A stretch of DNA of 64,000 nucleotides from Kastovskya adunca ATA6-11-RM4 (GTDB lineage: Bacteria; Cyanobacteriota; Cyanobacteriia; Cyanobacteriales; Coleofasciculaceae). The stretch is from assembly GCA_019359445.1 (NCBI GenBank), contig JAHHHJ010000002.1:124001-188000 (forward strand), written 5' to 3'. This document shows positions 36,565-44,945 of the stretch, in pieces; the stretch's first letter is position 1, and each line of letters starts with the position of its first letter. Under the pieces are notes generated by a model. The model did not search any database, was not told the origin of the DNA, and worked only from the letters and a program-made list of their open reading frames with translations. The position numbers and the translations under genes are program-made.

Positions 36565-37659
36565 TTACTGAGTGAGGGCTTGCTCCAGAATAGCGACAAC
36601 CGCGAGTTCTTCTAGATTTAGACTATGGGGTGATTCATCCACCTCTGACGGTGGCGATTTTGACGGCGTAGCGTCCAGATCCCCTTCCAGGTAAGCCTCA
36701 ATGATCGCGGGATGTACATAATACTTCCGACAGGTAGCCGGACGATTACCCAACTGCTTTGCTACCGCTTTAATAGCTTGGGTAACGTTCTTCTTCGCCT
36801 GAGTCTGAGACTCAAAAGGTTCTAACTGCTTTAACTCTCGCGCGGCTAGCATAGTCCCCGCCCAAGTGCGGAAGTCTTTGGCTGTAAAGTCATCACCAGC
36901 AATGTTTCGTACATAGGTGTTGACATCTTCTGAGTCAATAGTCTGGCGTTGGTCTTGATCGTCAAAATACTGAAATAGTTCGTAGCCGGGGATGTCCCGA
37001 CAGCGCTTAACGATTTTGGCAAGGCGTCTGTCACTGACAGCAATATCGTGCTTGACGCCACTTTTGCCTTTGAAGTGAAAATGCACCGTCGAACCGGAAA
37101 ATTCTACGTGGCGATCGCGTAAGGTAGTTAAACCATAGGAGTTATTTTCTTGGGCGTACTCTGCATTACCCACCCGGATAAAGGTCGTTTCCAACAGACG
37201 CACCACTACCGCCAACACCTTTTCTCGTGGTAGCCCCCGTAACGCTAAATCACGTTCAGTTTGTTCCCGAATCAACGGCAGTGCCGCACAAAAGGGAATC
37301 ATGCGGTTAAACTTTGTCTGGCTGCGGATTTTGCACCAACGGGGATGATAGCGATACTGCTTGCGCCCCTTAGCATCCCGTCCCGTTGCTTGCAGATGTC
37401 CGTTAGGCATTGGGCAAATCCAGACATCCTCGAACGCTGGGGGAATCGCCAGAGATTTCAGGCGTTCGAGTTCTGATGAGTCGGTGATGCGCTCTCCATC
37501 AACGTCAATGTAGCTAAACCCTCTTCCCCGACGCTGGCGACGAATGCCAGGACTATCATCCGTGACGTAGCGCAGTCCTGCTATTTTTGCTGATTCAATC
37601 GGATCGGTGATCAGTTTAAGTTTTTTCGGAAGAGAGCGCTTTTGCAACGTGGCTGACAT
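36565..37659 (-). CDS. DNA topoisomerase IB (poxvirus-like)
   Basis: A 364 aa type IB topoisomerase, which relaxes supercoils through a 3'-phosphotyrosyl intermediate. The N-terminal domain (GLRYVTDDSPGIRRQRRGRG, FSYIDVDGERI, IPPAFEDVWICPMPNGHLQA) and catalytic core are complete. Visible catalytic elements are RVGNAEYA, the KGKSGVKH lysine region, DFRTWAGTMLAARELK, and the tyrosine in CRKYYVHPAI. The size is that of bacterial and poxviral enzymes, much smaller than eukaryotic topo I. ATG 37659 begins about 25 residues before the conserved part. Bacterial topo IB has a patchy distribution, so it is an accessory enzyme. Confidence 0.93.
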   Translation of the reverse strand: MSATLQKRSLPKKLKLITDPIESAKIAGLRYVTDDSPGIRRQRRGRGFSYIDVDGERITDSSELERLKSLAIPPAFEDVWICPMPNGHLQATGRDAKGRKQYRYHPRWCKIRSQTKFNRMIPFCAALPLIREQTERDLALRGLPREKVLAVVVRLLETTFIRVGNAEYAQENNSYGLTTLRDRHVEFSGSTVHFHFKGKSGVKHDIAVSDRRLAKIVKRCRDIPGYELFQYFDDQDQRQTIDSEDVNTYVRNIAGDDFTAKDFRTWAGTMLAARELKQLEPFESQTQAKKNVTQAIKAVAKQLGNRPATCRKYYVHPAIIEAYLEGDLDATPSKSPPSEVDESPHSLNLEELAVVAILEQALTQ

Positions 37660-38019
37660 GGGAGGAGGGGAGAGTACTGGGAAATACCTGACTACCCTTG
37701 CAATCTAACGAATTTATCTAAGTCAAGAACTCCTCACAAAAGCTGATGAGTCGTCAGCCATTAGTCATAGTAGCCGTTGACATCCTCTCCCGTTACACCC
37801 GTACACCTACGCCAGAAAGTGCGATCGCATCTTTATTGGATTTCGATCTCTCAATTCTGCCTAGCGATCGCCTCCTTCATTTAAACTTCCGAATACTGAC
37901 TACTGAGTCTCAACCTTTCAGCTCATCGAATCACTATCAGAGGATAGATGATACTAAGTTTTTATGCTTCTAAAGTGAGGTAAAAGAAAATTTAACAGTA
38001 ATATAAATCAACTAAAACT
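37660..38019. other. Intergenic region, nothing clear
   Basis: This is about 360 bases between divergent genes. An open frame at 37746-37973 has no ribosome-binding site, starts in sequence with two HIP1-like sites, and shows no recognisable pattern; I treat it as chance. No RNA gene is seen. Confidence 0.4.
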
Positions 38020-38814
38020 ATGGCAGTACAAAGCAAAGAAGATTCCGGCACAGAGAAAATGAACGATGCGTTCACCACCGTAATGCGCCTGAGTGCCTAT
38101 GCAGCTAAGACAGCTTCTGAGGCTGTTCAATCTACTACAGAAAACTTTACTAGTACAGCTACTGCCGTAGGAGAAACAATTGGCTCTGTAGCTCACCAAC
38201 TAACAGAGCATGGGACAAAAACTGTAGGCGAAATCGCTACTCCCATTGCGGAAAATCCGATGGTGAAATATGCGGCAAAAGTTCCAGGAATTAACGTATT
38301 AATGGCAGCCCTTGGTGAGGTTGATGTAGACAAAGCTCAGAAGGAAGTAGACCAACTCCGACAGGAATACCCACTGGAAACCCCTGAGCAGATTGCTCAC
38401 CGGATTATGGTTGACACTGCCATGAAAGCCGGAGGAGTGGGATTACTCACCAACTTTGTACCTCCCTTAGCGCTGACTTTGTTTGCTGTCGATCTGGCGG
38501 CGGTGACAGCCCTGCAAGCGGAGATGGTTTATCGCATTGCTGCTGCTTACGGATTTCCGCTAAAAGACCCCACTCGACGGGGCGAAGTCTTAGCAATTTT
38601 TGGTCTATCTGTGGGAGGTGCTGGCCCTTTGAAGGTGGGAATGAGCTTTATAGAACTCATTCCTGTAGTGGGTGCTGTGGCGGGAGCATCAAACAACGCT
38701 GCGTTGATTTACTCACTGGGATATGTAACTTCCCGATATTACGAAAAGAAAATCAGCTCCGCTGCTCAAGCTAATGCAACGGGAAGTAGCAATATTAATC
38801 ACGCCCAGAATTGA
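38020..38814 (+). CDS. EcsC/DUF697-like membrane-associated protein
   Basis: A 264 aa protein. Residues 1-100 are polar and helical. From about 130 there are hydrophobic helices with the pattern GGVGLLTNFVPPLALTLFAV, DLAAVTALQAEMVYRIAAAY, then SFIELIPVVGAVAGASNNA and ALIYSLGYVTSRYYE. This helical hairpin order is shared by EcsC and by the DUF697 domain attached to some GTPases; no GTPase domain is present. It probably inserts in or binds a membrane. The function is unknown. It stands alone, downstream of a divergent gap. Confidence 0.7.
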   Translation: MAVQSKEDSGTEKMNDAFTTVMRLSAYAAKTASEAVQSTTENFTSTATAVGETIGSVAHQLTEHGTKTVGEIATPIAENPMVKYAAKVPGINVLMAALGEVDVDKAQKEVDQLRQEYPLETPEQIAHRIMVDTAMKAGGVGLLTNFVPPLALTLFAVDLAAVTALQAEMVYRIAAAYGFPLKDPTRRGEVLAIFGLSVGGAGPLKVGMSFIELIPVVGAVAGASNNAALIYSLGYVTSRYYEKKISSAAQANATGSSNINHAQN

Positions 38815-38892
38815 GCCGGGGATATCAGGGCTATTAGGTGAAGGTATTCTTCACATTGCTGTAGTAGTTGTCTGACTTCATTGACAGCATAG

Positions 38893-39042
38893 TCACTTAG
38901 AAATCACAGCGATCGCCCCTTAGATCTAATCCAATTGTTCCGGCGCGGAGGGGCATCCCGTGTCGTTAATAAAGCTCATCGAGTATCCGAGGCAATAGCT
39001 GGAGTTGGTGAGAAGCCTACACCATATCTGTATTCAGATTGA
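38893..39042 (+). pseudogene. Orphan reading-frame remnant, possibly a transposase tail
   Basis: An open stretch of 49 codons ends with TGA at 39040-39042 and has no start codon or ribosome-binding site. It includes RRGGASRVVNKAHRVSEAIA and GVGEKPTPYLYSD, which looks like real protein sequence. An imperfect hairpin spans its end (39016-39048, CCTACA and TGTAGG arms, inner ATCTG and CAGAT). A coding end merged with a hairpin is what the right end of an IS200/IS605-type element looks like. I cannot confirm the family. Confidence 0.3.
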
Positions 39043-39166
39043 TGTAGGAGTATGTCACATAGGATAGTTATATATCTGCGATCGCCATTAAATTTTCCCA
39101 ATCCGGAAGTTAGGCAAAATTTGTGATCAGCAATATTAAGTTGTGTTCTTTTTAGGAGGACTTATT

Positions 39167-39487
39167 ATGTCTCGTTTAAGGCAAATTATTCAGAACACGT
39201 TCATTCGGTTTGTTGGTTTTCTTCAGCAGATATTTAACGGCTTTAAGAATATTTTTGGCTATTTAGGTCAGCTATTAGGGCGATTTGTCCGATTGCTTGG
39301 ATTTACAACCGATGGCACTTTCTTAGAGCCTGAAGATGCCCAGGGTACTACACGAGCTGAACCCAAACAAGTATCTGAACCGGAAGAAACAAAGCCGCCC
39401 GTTGCGGTAAATCCCGTTCGCCGTAGTGCCAATTCTAATATGGACTACTACCGCAACCTAGCTCGACAAATCAAGACTTCGGACTAG
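39167..39487 (+). CDS. Small conserved hypothetical protein with amphipathic N-terminus
   Basis: A 106 aa protein. AGGAGGA at 39154-39160 and ATG 39167 form a strong initiation site; the upstream in-frame start at 39143 has none. Residues 3-50 are rich in Phe, Leu, Gly and evenly spaced Arg (FIRFVGFLQQIFNGFKNIFG), suggesting an amphipathic or membrane-surface helix. The middle is acidic and Pro/Glu-rich, and the end is NMDYYRNLARQI. I know similar small cyanobacterial proteins without an established function. It may be followed in the same direction by the tiny membrane frame at 39554. Confidence 0.75.
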   Translation: MSRLRQIIQNTFIRFVGFLQQIFNGFKNIFGYLGQLLGRFVRLLGFTTDGTFLEPEDAQGTTRAEPKQVSEPEETKPPVAVNPVRRSANSNMDYYRNLARQIKTSD

Positions 39488-39553
39488 GATACAGTTGTGT
39501 TGGGTGGTGCAAGTCACCCGACTTAACTCACAAAAAGATTTTGAGAATTGCCG

Positions 39554-39670
39554 ATGGACGACGCCGTGGTGATGGTTGCCAATAGTTGGCAGGATTGGGT
39601 AACTGTGTTGGGCTTTGTGGGCTTCACTACCTTTATTATCTGGCGCGTGTACATGACAACACAGAACTGA
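39554..39670 (+). CDS. Possible 38 aa single-span membrane peptide
   Basis: ATG 39554 to TGA 39668-39670 encodes MDDAVVMVANSW followed by QDWVTVLGFVGFTTFIIWRV and a polar end. One membrane segment of about 20 residues with flanking tryptophans and a positively charged end is typical of small thylakoid or plasma-membrane subunits. It is too short for automatic calling. The ribosome-binding site is weak (GAG at 10 bases), which lowers confidence. It lies 66 bases after the previous gene. Confidence 0.45.
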   Translation: MDDAVVMVANSWQDWVTVLGFVGFTTFIIWRVYMTTQN

Positions 39671-39941
39671 AGAGCGATCGCCCCGCTTCATTATTATTTG
39701 AGAAGGGGTGATTTTTTGTTGAGTAACACTACGCGATCGCAGGCTTTTCCTTAACTTAATTCATAACTAGGCGCTCGTACTACGTGTACTACCTCTGGGC
39801 GATCGCCTCCTTAGTATGATCGTATCGTCGCTCCTGCAAATGACTTAATTCAAGACTCACTAGCTCTGGTTATGTTTGTGTGACTGTTGTTGGTTTGGAG
39901 CAGTGAGCTTACTGAATTGCGCTGTAACCACGCACATAGTT

Positions 39942-40394
39942 TTATATTTGCCCTATCGTCTGGCTTTGGTTTATATTCATATTCACCACTTTGAATTTTT
40001 TCTCGAAATATGTGTGCACAAGTATGACTGACACTGAATTTGGAGATAGATAGAAGTGTTCAGGATGATATTCAATATGCATGTGTTCGCCTGTACCCCA
40101 GTCCTTTGCGAATGATAAGACCACATTAGACAGAATGGACAATTTTTGGCGATCGCCTCGGAGCAAAACTCTGCCATCTTGAGTAACTTGAAACTCCACC
40201 AATTGCCCAGATGAGATACTTACCTGTATTCCCGATAAAAATCTACAATAAGGTGCAGCATTTAGATCCTCTCCCAAAGCTTTAGCATTAATTTCAACAT
40301 CATTTTCTGTTAGTTTCTTAGACAAATCCAGTAGTTCCTCTTCATTTGCTGCTATTTCAATTTCGCGAACTGAATCAGAATATCGAATAAGCAT
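39942..40394 (-). CDS. Hypothetical protein, immunity-protein-like pattern
   Basis: A 150 aa soluble protein. The C-terminal half reads GDRQKLSILSNVVLSFAKDW, GTGEHMHIEYHPEHFYLSP, NSVSVILVH. The H-x-H-x-E-Y-x-P-x-H-F-Y-L-S-P pattern recalls small bacterial immunity proteins of the Imm32 kind, but I am not sure. No toxin gene is adjacent. ATG 40394 is the only good start. The first 60 residues are acidic and helical. It is a monocistronic gene flanked by non-coding DNA on both sides. Confidence 0.65.
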   Translation of the reverse strand: MLIRYSDSVREIEIAANEEELLDLSKKLTENDVEINAKALGEDLNAAPYCRFLSGIQVSISSGQLVEFQVTQDGRVLLRGDRQKLSILSNVVLSFAKDWGTGEHMHIEYHPEHFYLSPNSVSVILVHTYFEKKFKVVNMNINQSQTIGQI

Positions 40395-40852
40395 AGCTAC
40401 CCTGCTTGACTGACAAAACTAAGAAGCTGGAAAACGACTGAGGACGGTAAATTCACGCTTAAAGGAATCATTCTGTTGCGGATGTCTGTACCCTTTGAAG
40501 TAACCTTGAGTTACGCTGAATATCAAGAGATTCAGAGACGGCTTCTAAAGTAATATTAACTGGCTAGGTTGCATAACGATTGGATAGATCCCCCCTAGCC
40601 CCCCTTCAAAAGGGGGGAACAAGATCTCTTGAAAGTCCCCCGTGATATCAAAGGCGAAGCAACATCTGGCTTCCCCCTTTTTAAGGGGGACGGGAGGGGG
40701 ATCTCCGAGGGGGATTTAGGGGGATCTCTAGGAATTTACAACTCTTTAGAGACAGCCTCTCAGATCATGGTGAACATTGCCCACCATAACCGTTGAACTA
40801 ATAGATTGAGTTTAACGAAGGCAGCAGAAACTGCCGCTCAAAAGCGATCGCT
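40395..40852. other. Intergenic region with a dispersed repeat
   Basis: This gap contains the G/C-rich dispersed repeat 40586-40727, which shares sequence with the insert in the helicase gene. Outside it nothing was recognised. Confidence 0.5.
40586..40727. repeat. Dispersed G/C-rich palindromic repeat (MITE-like), intergenic copy
   Basis: The ends are inverted repeats (AGATCCCCC at the left, GGGGGATCT at the right). Inside are AAGGCGAAGCAACATCTGGC, then TTCCCCCTTTTTAAGGGGGA and CGGGAGGGGGATCTCCGAGG. The right half is nearly identical to the second unit in 18689-18889. No transposase frame is present, so it is a non-autonomous element. Confidence 0.8.
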
Positions 40853-42088
40853 CTACACCTTAAACTTCTCCGTAATCCGCTTCATCGCTTCCTCTACATT
40901 CTCCCGACTATTGAATGCTGAAAGGCGGAAGTAACCTTCCCCTGCGGCACCAAAACCCGAACCTGGCGTTCCTACAACATTGCAGGTTTGCAGCAGCTTA
41001 TCGAAGAAATCCCAACTCGATAGATTATTGGGTGTTTGCACCCAGACATAGGGCGCATTCACGCCACCATACACTGATAATCCGGCGGCGGTTAGTTGTT
41101 CGCGAATAATTTTGGCGTTTTCCAGATAGAAGCTAACCAGTTGCTGAGTTTGCGCCTGTCCTTCCTCCGAGTAAACCGCCTCGGCTCCGCGTTGCACGAG
41201 GTAGGATACCCCATTGAACTTGGTAGACTGACGGCGATTCCATAGCTTCCACAGTTCCACATCCGAACCATCGGCGGCTTTCGCTGTCAGCGTCTTTGGT
41301 AAGACTGTGAACGCACAGCGAGTTCCGGTGAATCCGGCATTTTTGGAGAAGGAGCGGAACTCAATCGCGCAATCCCGCGCTCCTTCAATTTCGTAGATGG
41401 AATGGGGAAGATCTGCATCGGTGATGAAGGCTTCGTAAGCGGCATCAAAGAAAATGATCGAGTCATTGGCTTTGGCATAGTCTACCCACGCCTTCAGGTG
41501 TTCCTTAGTGGCAGTTGATCCGGTGGGATTGTTGGGGAAGCAGAGATAAATTAGGTCAACTTTCTCGCTAGGAATCTCGGCGGTGAAGTTGTTTTCCGCC
41601 GTAATCGGCAGGTACACCAAGCCCTTAAATTCACCCTTATCGTTGGCAGCGCCAGTATGCCCCGCCATGACGTTAGTGTCTACATACACAGGATAGACGG
41701 GGTCGGTGACGGCGATTTTGTTGTTTTTGCCAAAAATGTCGAGAATGTTGCCTGTATCGCACTTAGAGCCGTCGGAGATGAAGATTTCACCCGGATCAAC
41801 CTCGCATCCGCGAGATTGGAAGTCATGAGCCGCAATTTTCTCGCGTAACCAGCCATAGCCTTGTTCTGGGCCATAGCCTTTAAATGTAGCGCGATCGCCC
41901 ATATCTTCAACCGCTTTGATCATAGCGGTGCGGCAGGCTTCTGGTAAGGGTTCCGTGACATCACCAATACCGAGTTTGATAATTTTCGCGTCAGGATTTG
42001 CCTCTGCGAAGGTATTGACTCGTCGAGCAATTTCGGGAAACAGGTAGCCCGCTTTGAGCTTGAGGTAGTTATCGTTAATGGTTGCCAT
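40853..42088 (-). CDS. dapL: LL-diaminopimelate aminotransferase
   Basis: A 411 aa PLP enzyme that converts tetrahydrodipicolinate and glutamate directly to LL-diaminopimelate, the route to lysine and peptidoglycan used by cyanobacteria and plants. Diagnostic segments: [20 protein letters not shown] at the start, [60 protein letters not shown], and the PLP lysine near residue 249 in [15 protein letters not shown]. The length and all motifs are normal. It appears monocistronic; the gap of about 330 bases to the upstream gene contains that gene's terminator (42293-42322). Confidence 0.97.
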   Translation of the reverse strand: MATINDNYLKLKAGYLFPEIARRVNTFAEANPDAKIIKLGIGDVTEPLPEACRTAMIKAVEDMGDRATFKGYGPEQGYGWLREKIAAHDFQSRGCEVDPGEIFISDGSKCDTGNILDIFGKNNKIAVTDPVYPVYVDTNVMAGHTGAANDKGEFKGLVYLPITAENNFTAEIPSEKVDLIYLCFPNNPTGSTATKEHLKAWVDYAKANDSIIFFDAAYEAFITDADLPHSIYEIEGARDCAIEFRSFSKNAGFTGTRCAFTVLPKTLTAKAADGSDVELWKLWNRRQSTKFNGVSYLVQRGAEAVYSEEGQAQTQQLVSFYLENAKIIREQLTAAGLSVYGGVNAPYVWVQTPNNLSSWDFFDKLLQTCNVVGTPGSGFGAAGEGYFRLSAFNSRENVEEAMKRITEKFKV

Positions 42089-42292
42089 AGTAGATTGTTA
42101 CGAGCGCCGTAAAACAGCTTACTGCCAACCGTTGCCTTAGGAGTCCTATCGTCTCCATTGCCAGCCCTTCGATTCCCAACAGCACTCCAGAGATATTTAC
42201 CCAAGACGGAAGGTGATTTTCTCGCAGGTACTTTCAGGAATTGAGGAGGCGTTTGCCTACCTGCTGAAGATTTTAGAGCGAGGGATGACCCT

Positions 42293-42322
42293 AAAAAACC
42301 CCTCCCCGCACAGGGGAAGGGG
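42293..42322 (-). terminator. Rho-independent terminator after the DUF4383 gene
   Basis: Read on the minus strand, CCCCTTCCCC, a 5-base loop, and GGGGAGGGG, then TTTTTT. It lies about 100 bases downstream of the DUF4383 stop and separates it from dapL. Confidence 0.8.
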
Positions 42323-42419
42323 TACTTGGGAGAGGTGTTCAGAACTTGTTGTTGCTAGTGCTAGCTAAAAAAGCTTGAGTTGACACGCTGTAGGGCTGTT
42401 AGCCCCTGCTCAATTGCTT

Positions 42420-42869
42420 TTAGCTACCCTTGTTAGCGGTGTATTCAGAAGCTTCCACTAGTTCGGGGGAAGCGATAAAGCCGAAGTAAAAACCGATTGC
42501 AGCGAAAATTGCATGCAGCCAAACATCATTTCCAAAGATGGGAACGAAGCCAAACATGAGGTTGGTAAACGGAAACAGCCCCATTACAGCTAGCACGCCA
42601 TAAAAGATTGCTAGCCCTCGACCGAAGATGCGGGGGCCAACTGGCGAGACGGATGCGGCGATTCCTAAAATTCCCACGGACAGGTGAACAACATTGTGAA
42701 AGAGATTGATGGGGAATAGTCCCATCAGGTAACCGTATCCCAAGGGATAAACACTAACTGCCTCGGCTGCCGTTGGAGCGCCTTTGACAAAGGCTGGAAT
42801 AAATCCAAGAACACCGACGATCAGAAAGAAAACGCCAGTAATTAAGGCGAAGGATTGTCCTGGTTTCAT
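42420..42869 (-). CDS. DUF4383 family membrane protein
   Basis: A 149 aa integral membrane protein with four hydrophobic helices (about 8-28, 45-75, 85-108 and 115-133). It carries the DUF4383 features LFPINLFHNVVHLSVGILGI (an N-x-x-H in the second helix) and ALITGVFFLIVGVLGFIP at the start. The function is unknown; relatives occur in cyanobacteria and actinobacteria and are often stress-linked. ATG 42869 begins the first helix correctly. It is monocistronic with its own terminator. A clean mobile repeat lies upstream. Confidence 0.8.
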   Translation of the reverse strand: MKPGQSFALITGVFFLIVGVLGFIPAFVKGAPTAAEAVSVYPLGYGYLMGLFPINLFHNVVHLSVGILGIAASVSPVGPRIFGRGLAIFYGVLAVMGLFPFTNLMFGFVPIFGNDVWLHAIFAAIGFYFGFIASPELVEASEYTANKGS

Positions 42870-43255
42870 AGTTAGATTCCTTAAAGTAGTAGAAAATTTT
42901 TAAATTTCAATTGCGATTTAAGATTAATCGCCTGAATTATAAAATTCTTCCACTCAAGGAATAGATACTTCTGTACCTAAAGATTGATCTGAATTTCACA
43001 GGATCAAAGAGGAAGAAATTCATCCAAAAGGGTGACGCAAATATTAGACCTCTTGCAAAAATGTACCAGACCCCTCCCCAACCCTCCCCTTACTAAGGGG
43101 AGGGGGCAAGATTTCAAGTCTCCCCCCTTACTAAGGGGGGATTAAGGGGGGTCTATTCGACTTATGCAAGAGGTCTATTATTACCAGAGGCGAATTAAAA
43201 GACGTGCGATCGCCTCCGGCACCACCCAAGGAGCGATCGCTAACTTGTTGATCTT
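42870..43255. other. Intergenic region containing a MITE
   Basis: This is about 385 bases. The element at 43047-43175 with its target duplication takes up the centre. The rest is A/T-rich and holds the presumed DUF4383 promoter; two HIP1 sites lie just after the P450 stop. Confidence 0.5.
43047..43175. mobile_element. 129-bp MITE with 11-bp terminal inverted repeats and 5-bp target duplication
   Basis: The left end GACCTCTTGCA (43047-43057) is the exact reverse complement of the right end TGCAAGAGGTC (43165-43175). Both are flanked by TATTA (43042-43046 and 43176-43180). The interior is G/C-rich with internal palindromes (TCCCCTTACTAAGGGGAG and CCCCCTTACTAAGGGGGG). There is no coding capacity. 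This is a complete non-autonomous transposon copy. Confidence 0.88.
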
Positions 43256-44731
43256 CTAAGCTGGCAGCCTAACCATCTCTCGCACATTTCCTTGGACGCC
43301 ACCGACCCCTTGAGTAAACTGGTAATCTTGCTGGCATACTTGCATGGGCATCCCAGACTTGGGAGCCATCACAATCGTCCCGCGACGGTCAATCTTGACC
43401 TGGGGAATAAATTGCAGGCGGTATCGCTGTAACAACATCGCTAAGACGAGCTTGATCTCCATCATCGCAAACCCTGCACCGATACACACACGGGGGCCAG
43501 CACTGAAGGGATTGTATTCATAGCTGGTGGGATTGATCGTTTCCCAACGCTGGGGTTTAAAGACCTCCGGTTCTGGGTAAAGTTCGGGCATCTGGTGAGT
43601 TTGGTAGATGTTGACAAAAACTTCTGTACCCTGGGGCAAAGTATAACCGCCTAGTTCCGTAGGTTGTGATGTCACCCGTGCATTCCAAGGGACAGGGGAT
43701 AATACCCGCATACTTTCCTTGATCGTTCGCTCTAAAAGCGGGAGTTGGGGGAGTTGCGCTACCGTTGGCGCTTCACCGTGCAGCACGCTATCTAGTTCGT
43801 CTAGCAAGTCGGCGGCGACTTGCGGATGCTGCGACAGCAAAAACAACGTCCATGTCAAAGCATTAGAGCTGGTTTCGTGTCCTGCTGCAAAGATTACCCC
43901 GGCGTGACCTAACAGCTCATCTTCACTTAAGCCAACTCGATGCTCTTCATCCCGCGCTTGGATGAGCATCGACAGGACATCCCGGTCTTCACACCCCGCC
44001 GCTCGTTTATGGGCAATCATCTCGCGCATCTTGTCATCGAGTTGGGAAATCTGATTGAGAAAGCGATGGTAAGGCAATCCGGGAATATCAAACGCCATCA
44101 GGGACATCATCGGCGAACCCATGATGGCTAAAACGTCCTGAAGTAGTTGCCCGGTGCTGTTACCACTCTCGCCAATGTCTTCACCGAATAGGGTTTTGGT
44201 GGCAACGCGCATGGTTAGCAACCGCATCACTTCGGCAATGTCATAGGAGTTGCCAACTTGCAGTTGATCAAGAGCAGATTGGGTAATCGTGACGATATCG
44301 TCCCGGTAGGACTCAATTTGCTGCTTGTGGAAGGCGGGCATCATTAGTTGACGATGCTGACGGTGGCGATCGCTATTTACCCCAAACAGCCCGACAACAA
44401 AGTGCTTTAGCGGCTCAGTCCGAGCTGAATCGTTTTGGCGTCGATAGAGTCTCCCCGATAAGGGATGTTTGTAGTAAACCTCATGCTGGGTAGCGACTTG
44501 ACGGACAAATTCTGGCCCATAGGCAAACACGGTACCCGGACAGTTGGGTAATGAGGAGTAGACATTAGTGCCGCCGCCATATCTGAGAGAAACAATTGGG
44601 CCATAAGTTTCAAAGAGTTGTCGCGTGTAGCCAATCGAGTCACTGCCAAAGTTTAAAAGATTGGTAATGCGCCCAAACAGGGTTTTGGGATTCGGGCCAG
44701 GAACTGTCAAAACGGAGGAGGTCTTTATCAT
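43256..44731 (-). CDS. Cytochrome P450, possibly CYP110-like
   Basis: A 491 aa haem monooxygenase without membrane anchor. The haem ligand is Cys416 in FSAGPRVCIGAGFAMMEIK. The oxygen-binding I-helix motif is AGHETSSNALTW, the K-helix ESMRVL, and the PERF-like part FKPQRWE. It starts with PGPNPKTLFGRITNLLNF and contains LFGVNSDRHRQHRQLMMPAF, the C-helix WxxxR-like region. Filamentous cyanobacteria carry CYP110 enzymes that hydroxylate fatty acids and related lipids, and this sequence is compatible with that group. No ferredoxin partner is adjacent. ATG 44731 is chosen over an in-frame TTG at 44743. Confidence 0.9.
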   Translation of the reverse strand: MIKTSSVLTVPGPNPKTLFGRITNLLNFGSDSIGYTRQLFETYGPIVSLRYGGGTNVYSSLPNCPGTVFAYGPEFVRQVATQHEVYYKHPLSGRLYRRQNDSARTEPLKHFVVGLFGVNSDRHRQHRQLMMPAFHKQQIESYRDDIVTITQSALDQLQVGNSYDIAEVMRLLTMRVATKTLFGEDIGESGNSTGQLLQDVLAIMGSPMMSLMAFDIPGLPYHRFLNQISQLDDKMREMIAHKRAAGCEDRDVLSMLIQARDEEHRVGLSEDELLGHAGVIFAAGHETSSNALTWTLFLLSQHPQVAADLLDELDSVLHGEAPTVAQLPQLPLLERTIKESMRVLSPVPWNARVTSQPTELGGYTLPQGTEVFVNIYQTHQMPELYPEPEVFKPQRWETINPTSYEYNPFSAGPRVCIGAGFAMMEIKLVLAMLLQRYRLQFIPQVKIDRRGTIVMAPKSGMPMQVCQQDYQFTQGVGGVQGNVREMVRLPA

Positions 44732-44945
44732 CGAACTATTCAAGAAAGGTCTTAGGAATGGGCAATCTACTCACTCCCACAGGCTGAAGCTTGGGGCTAG
44801 ATAAACTTAGCCCGCGTGGGTGGTAGCGGCATTTGTCTAACCGCGACTTTGGTCGTCGGGTACTGTGGCTTGGGTACTTTGGTAGAAGCTGAAGGTCACT
44901 AAACTAGATGAAGATAGGTAACAGGATCTCCACTATCTATTATCG

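Noticed and set aside
37729-37738. ACTCCTCACA, resembling the core of the cyanobacterial small RNA Yfr1
   Set aside because: Only ten bases match and the two flanking stem-loops of Yfr1 are absent.
37746-37973. 75-codon open frame
   Set aside because: No ribosome-binding site, no recognisable pattern, and HIP1 sites within; probably chance.
39458-39691. 77-codon minus-strand frame
   Set aside because: Antisense to the small membrane peptide frame; no ribosome-binding site or pattern.
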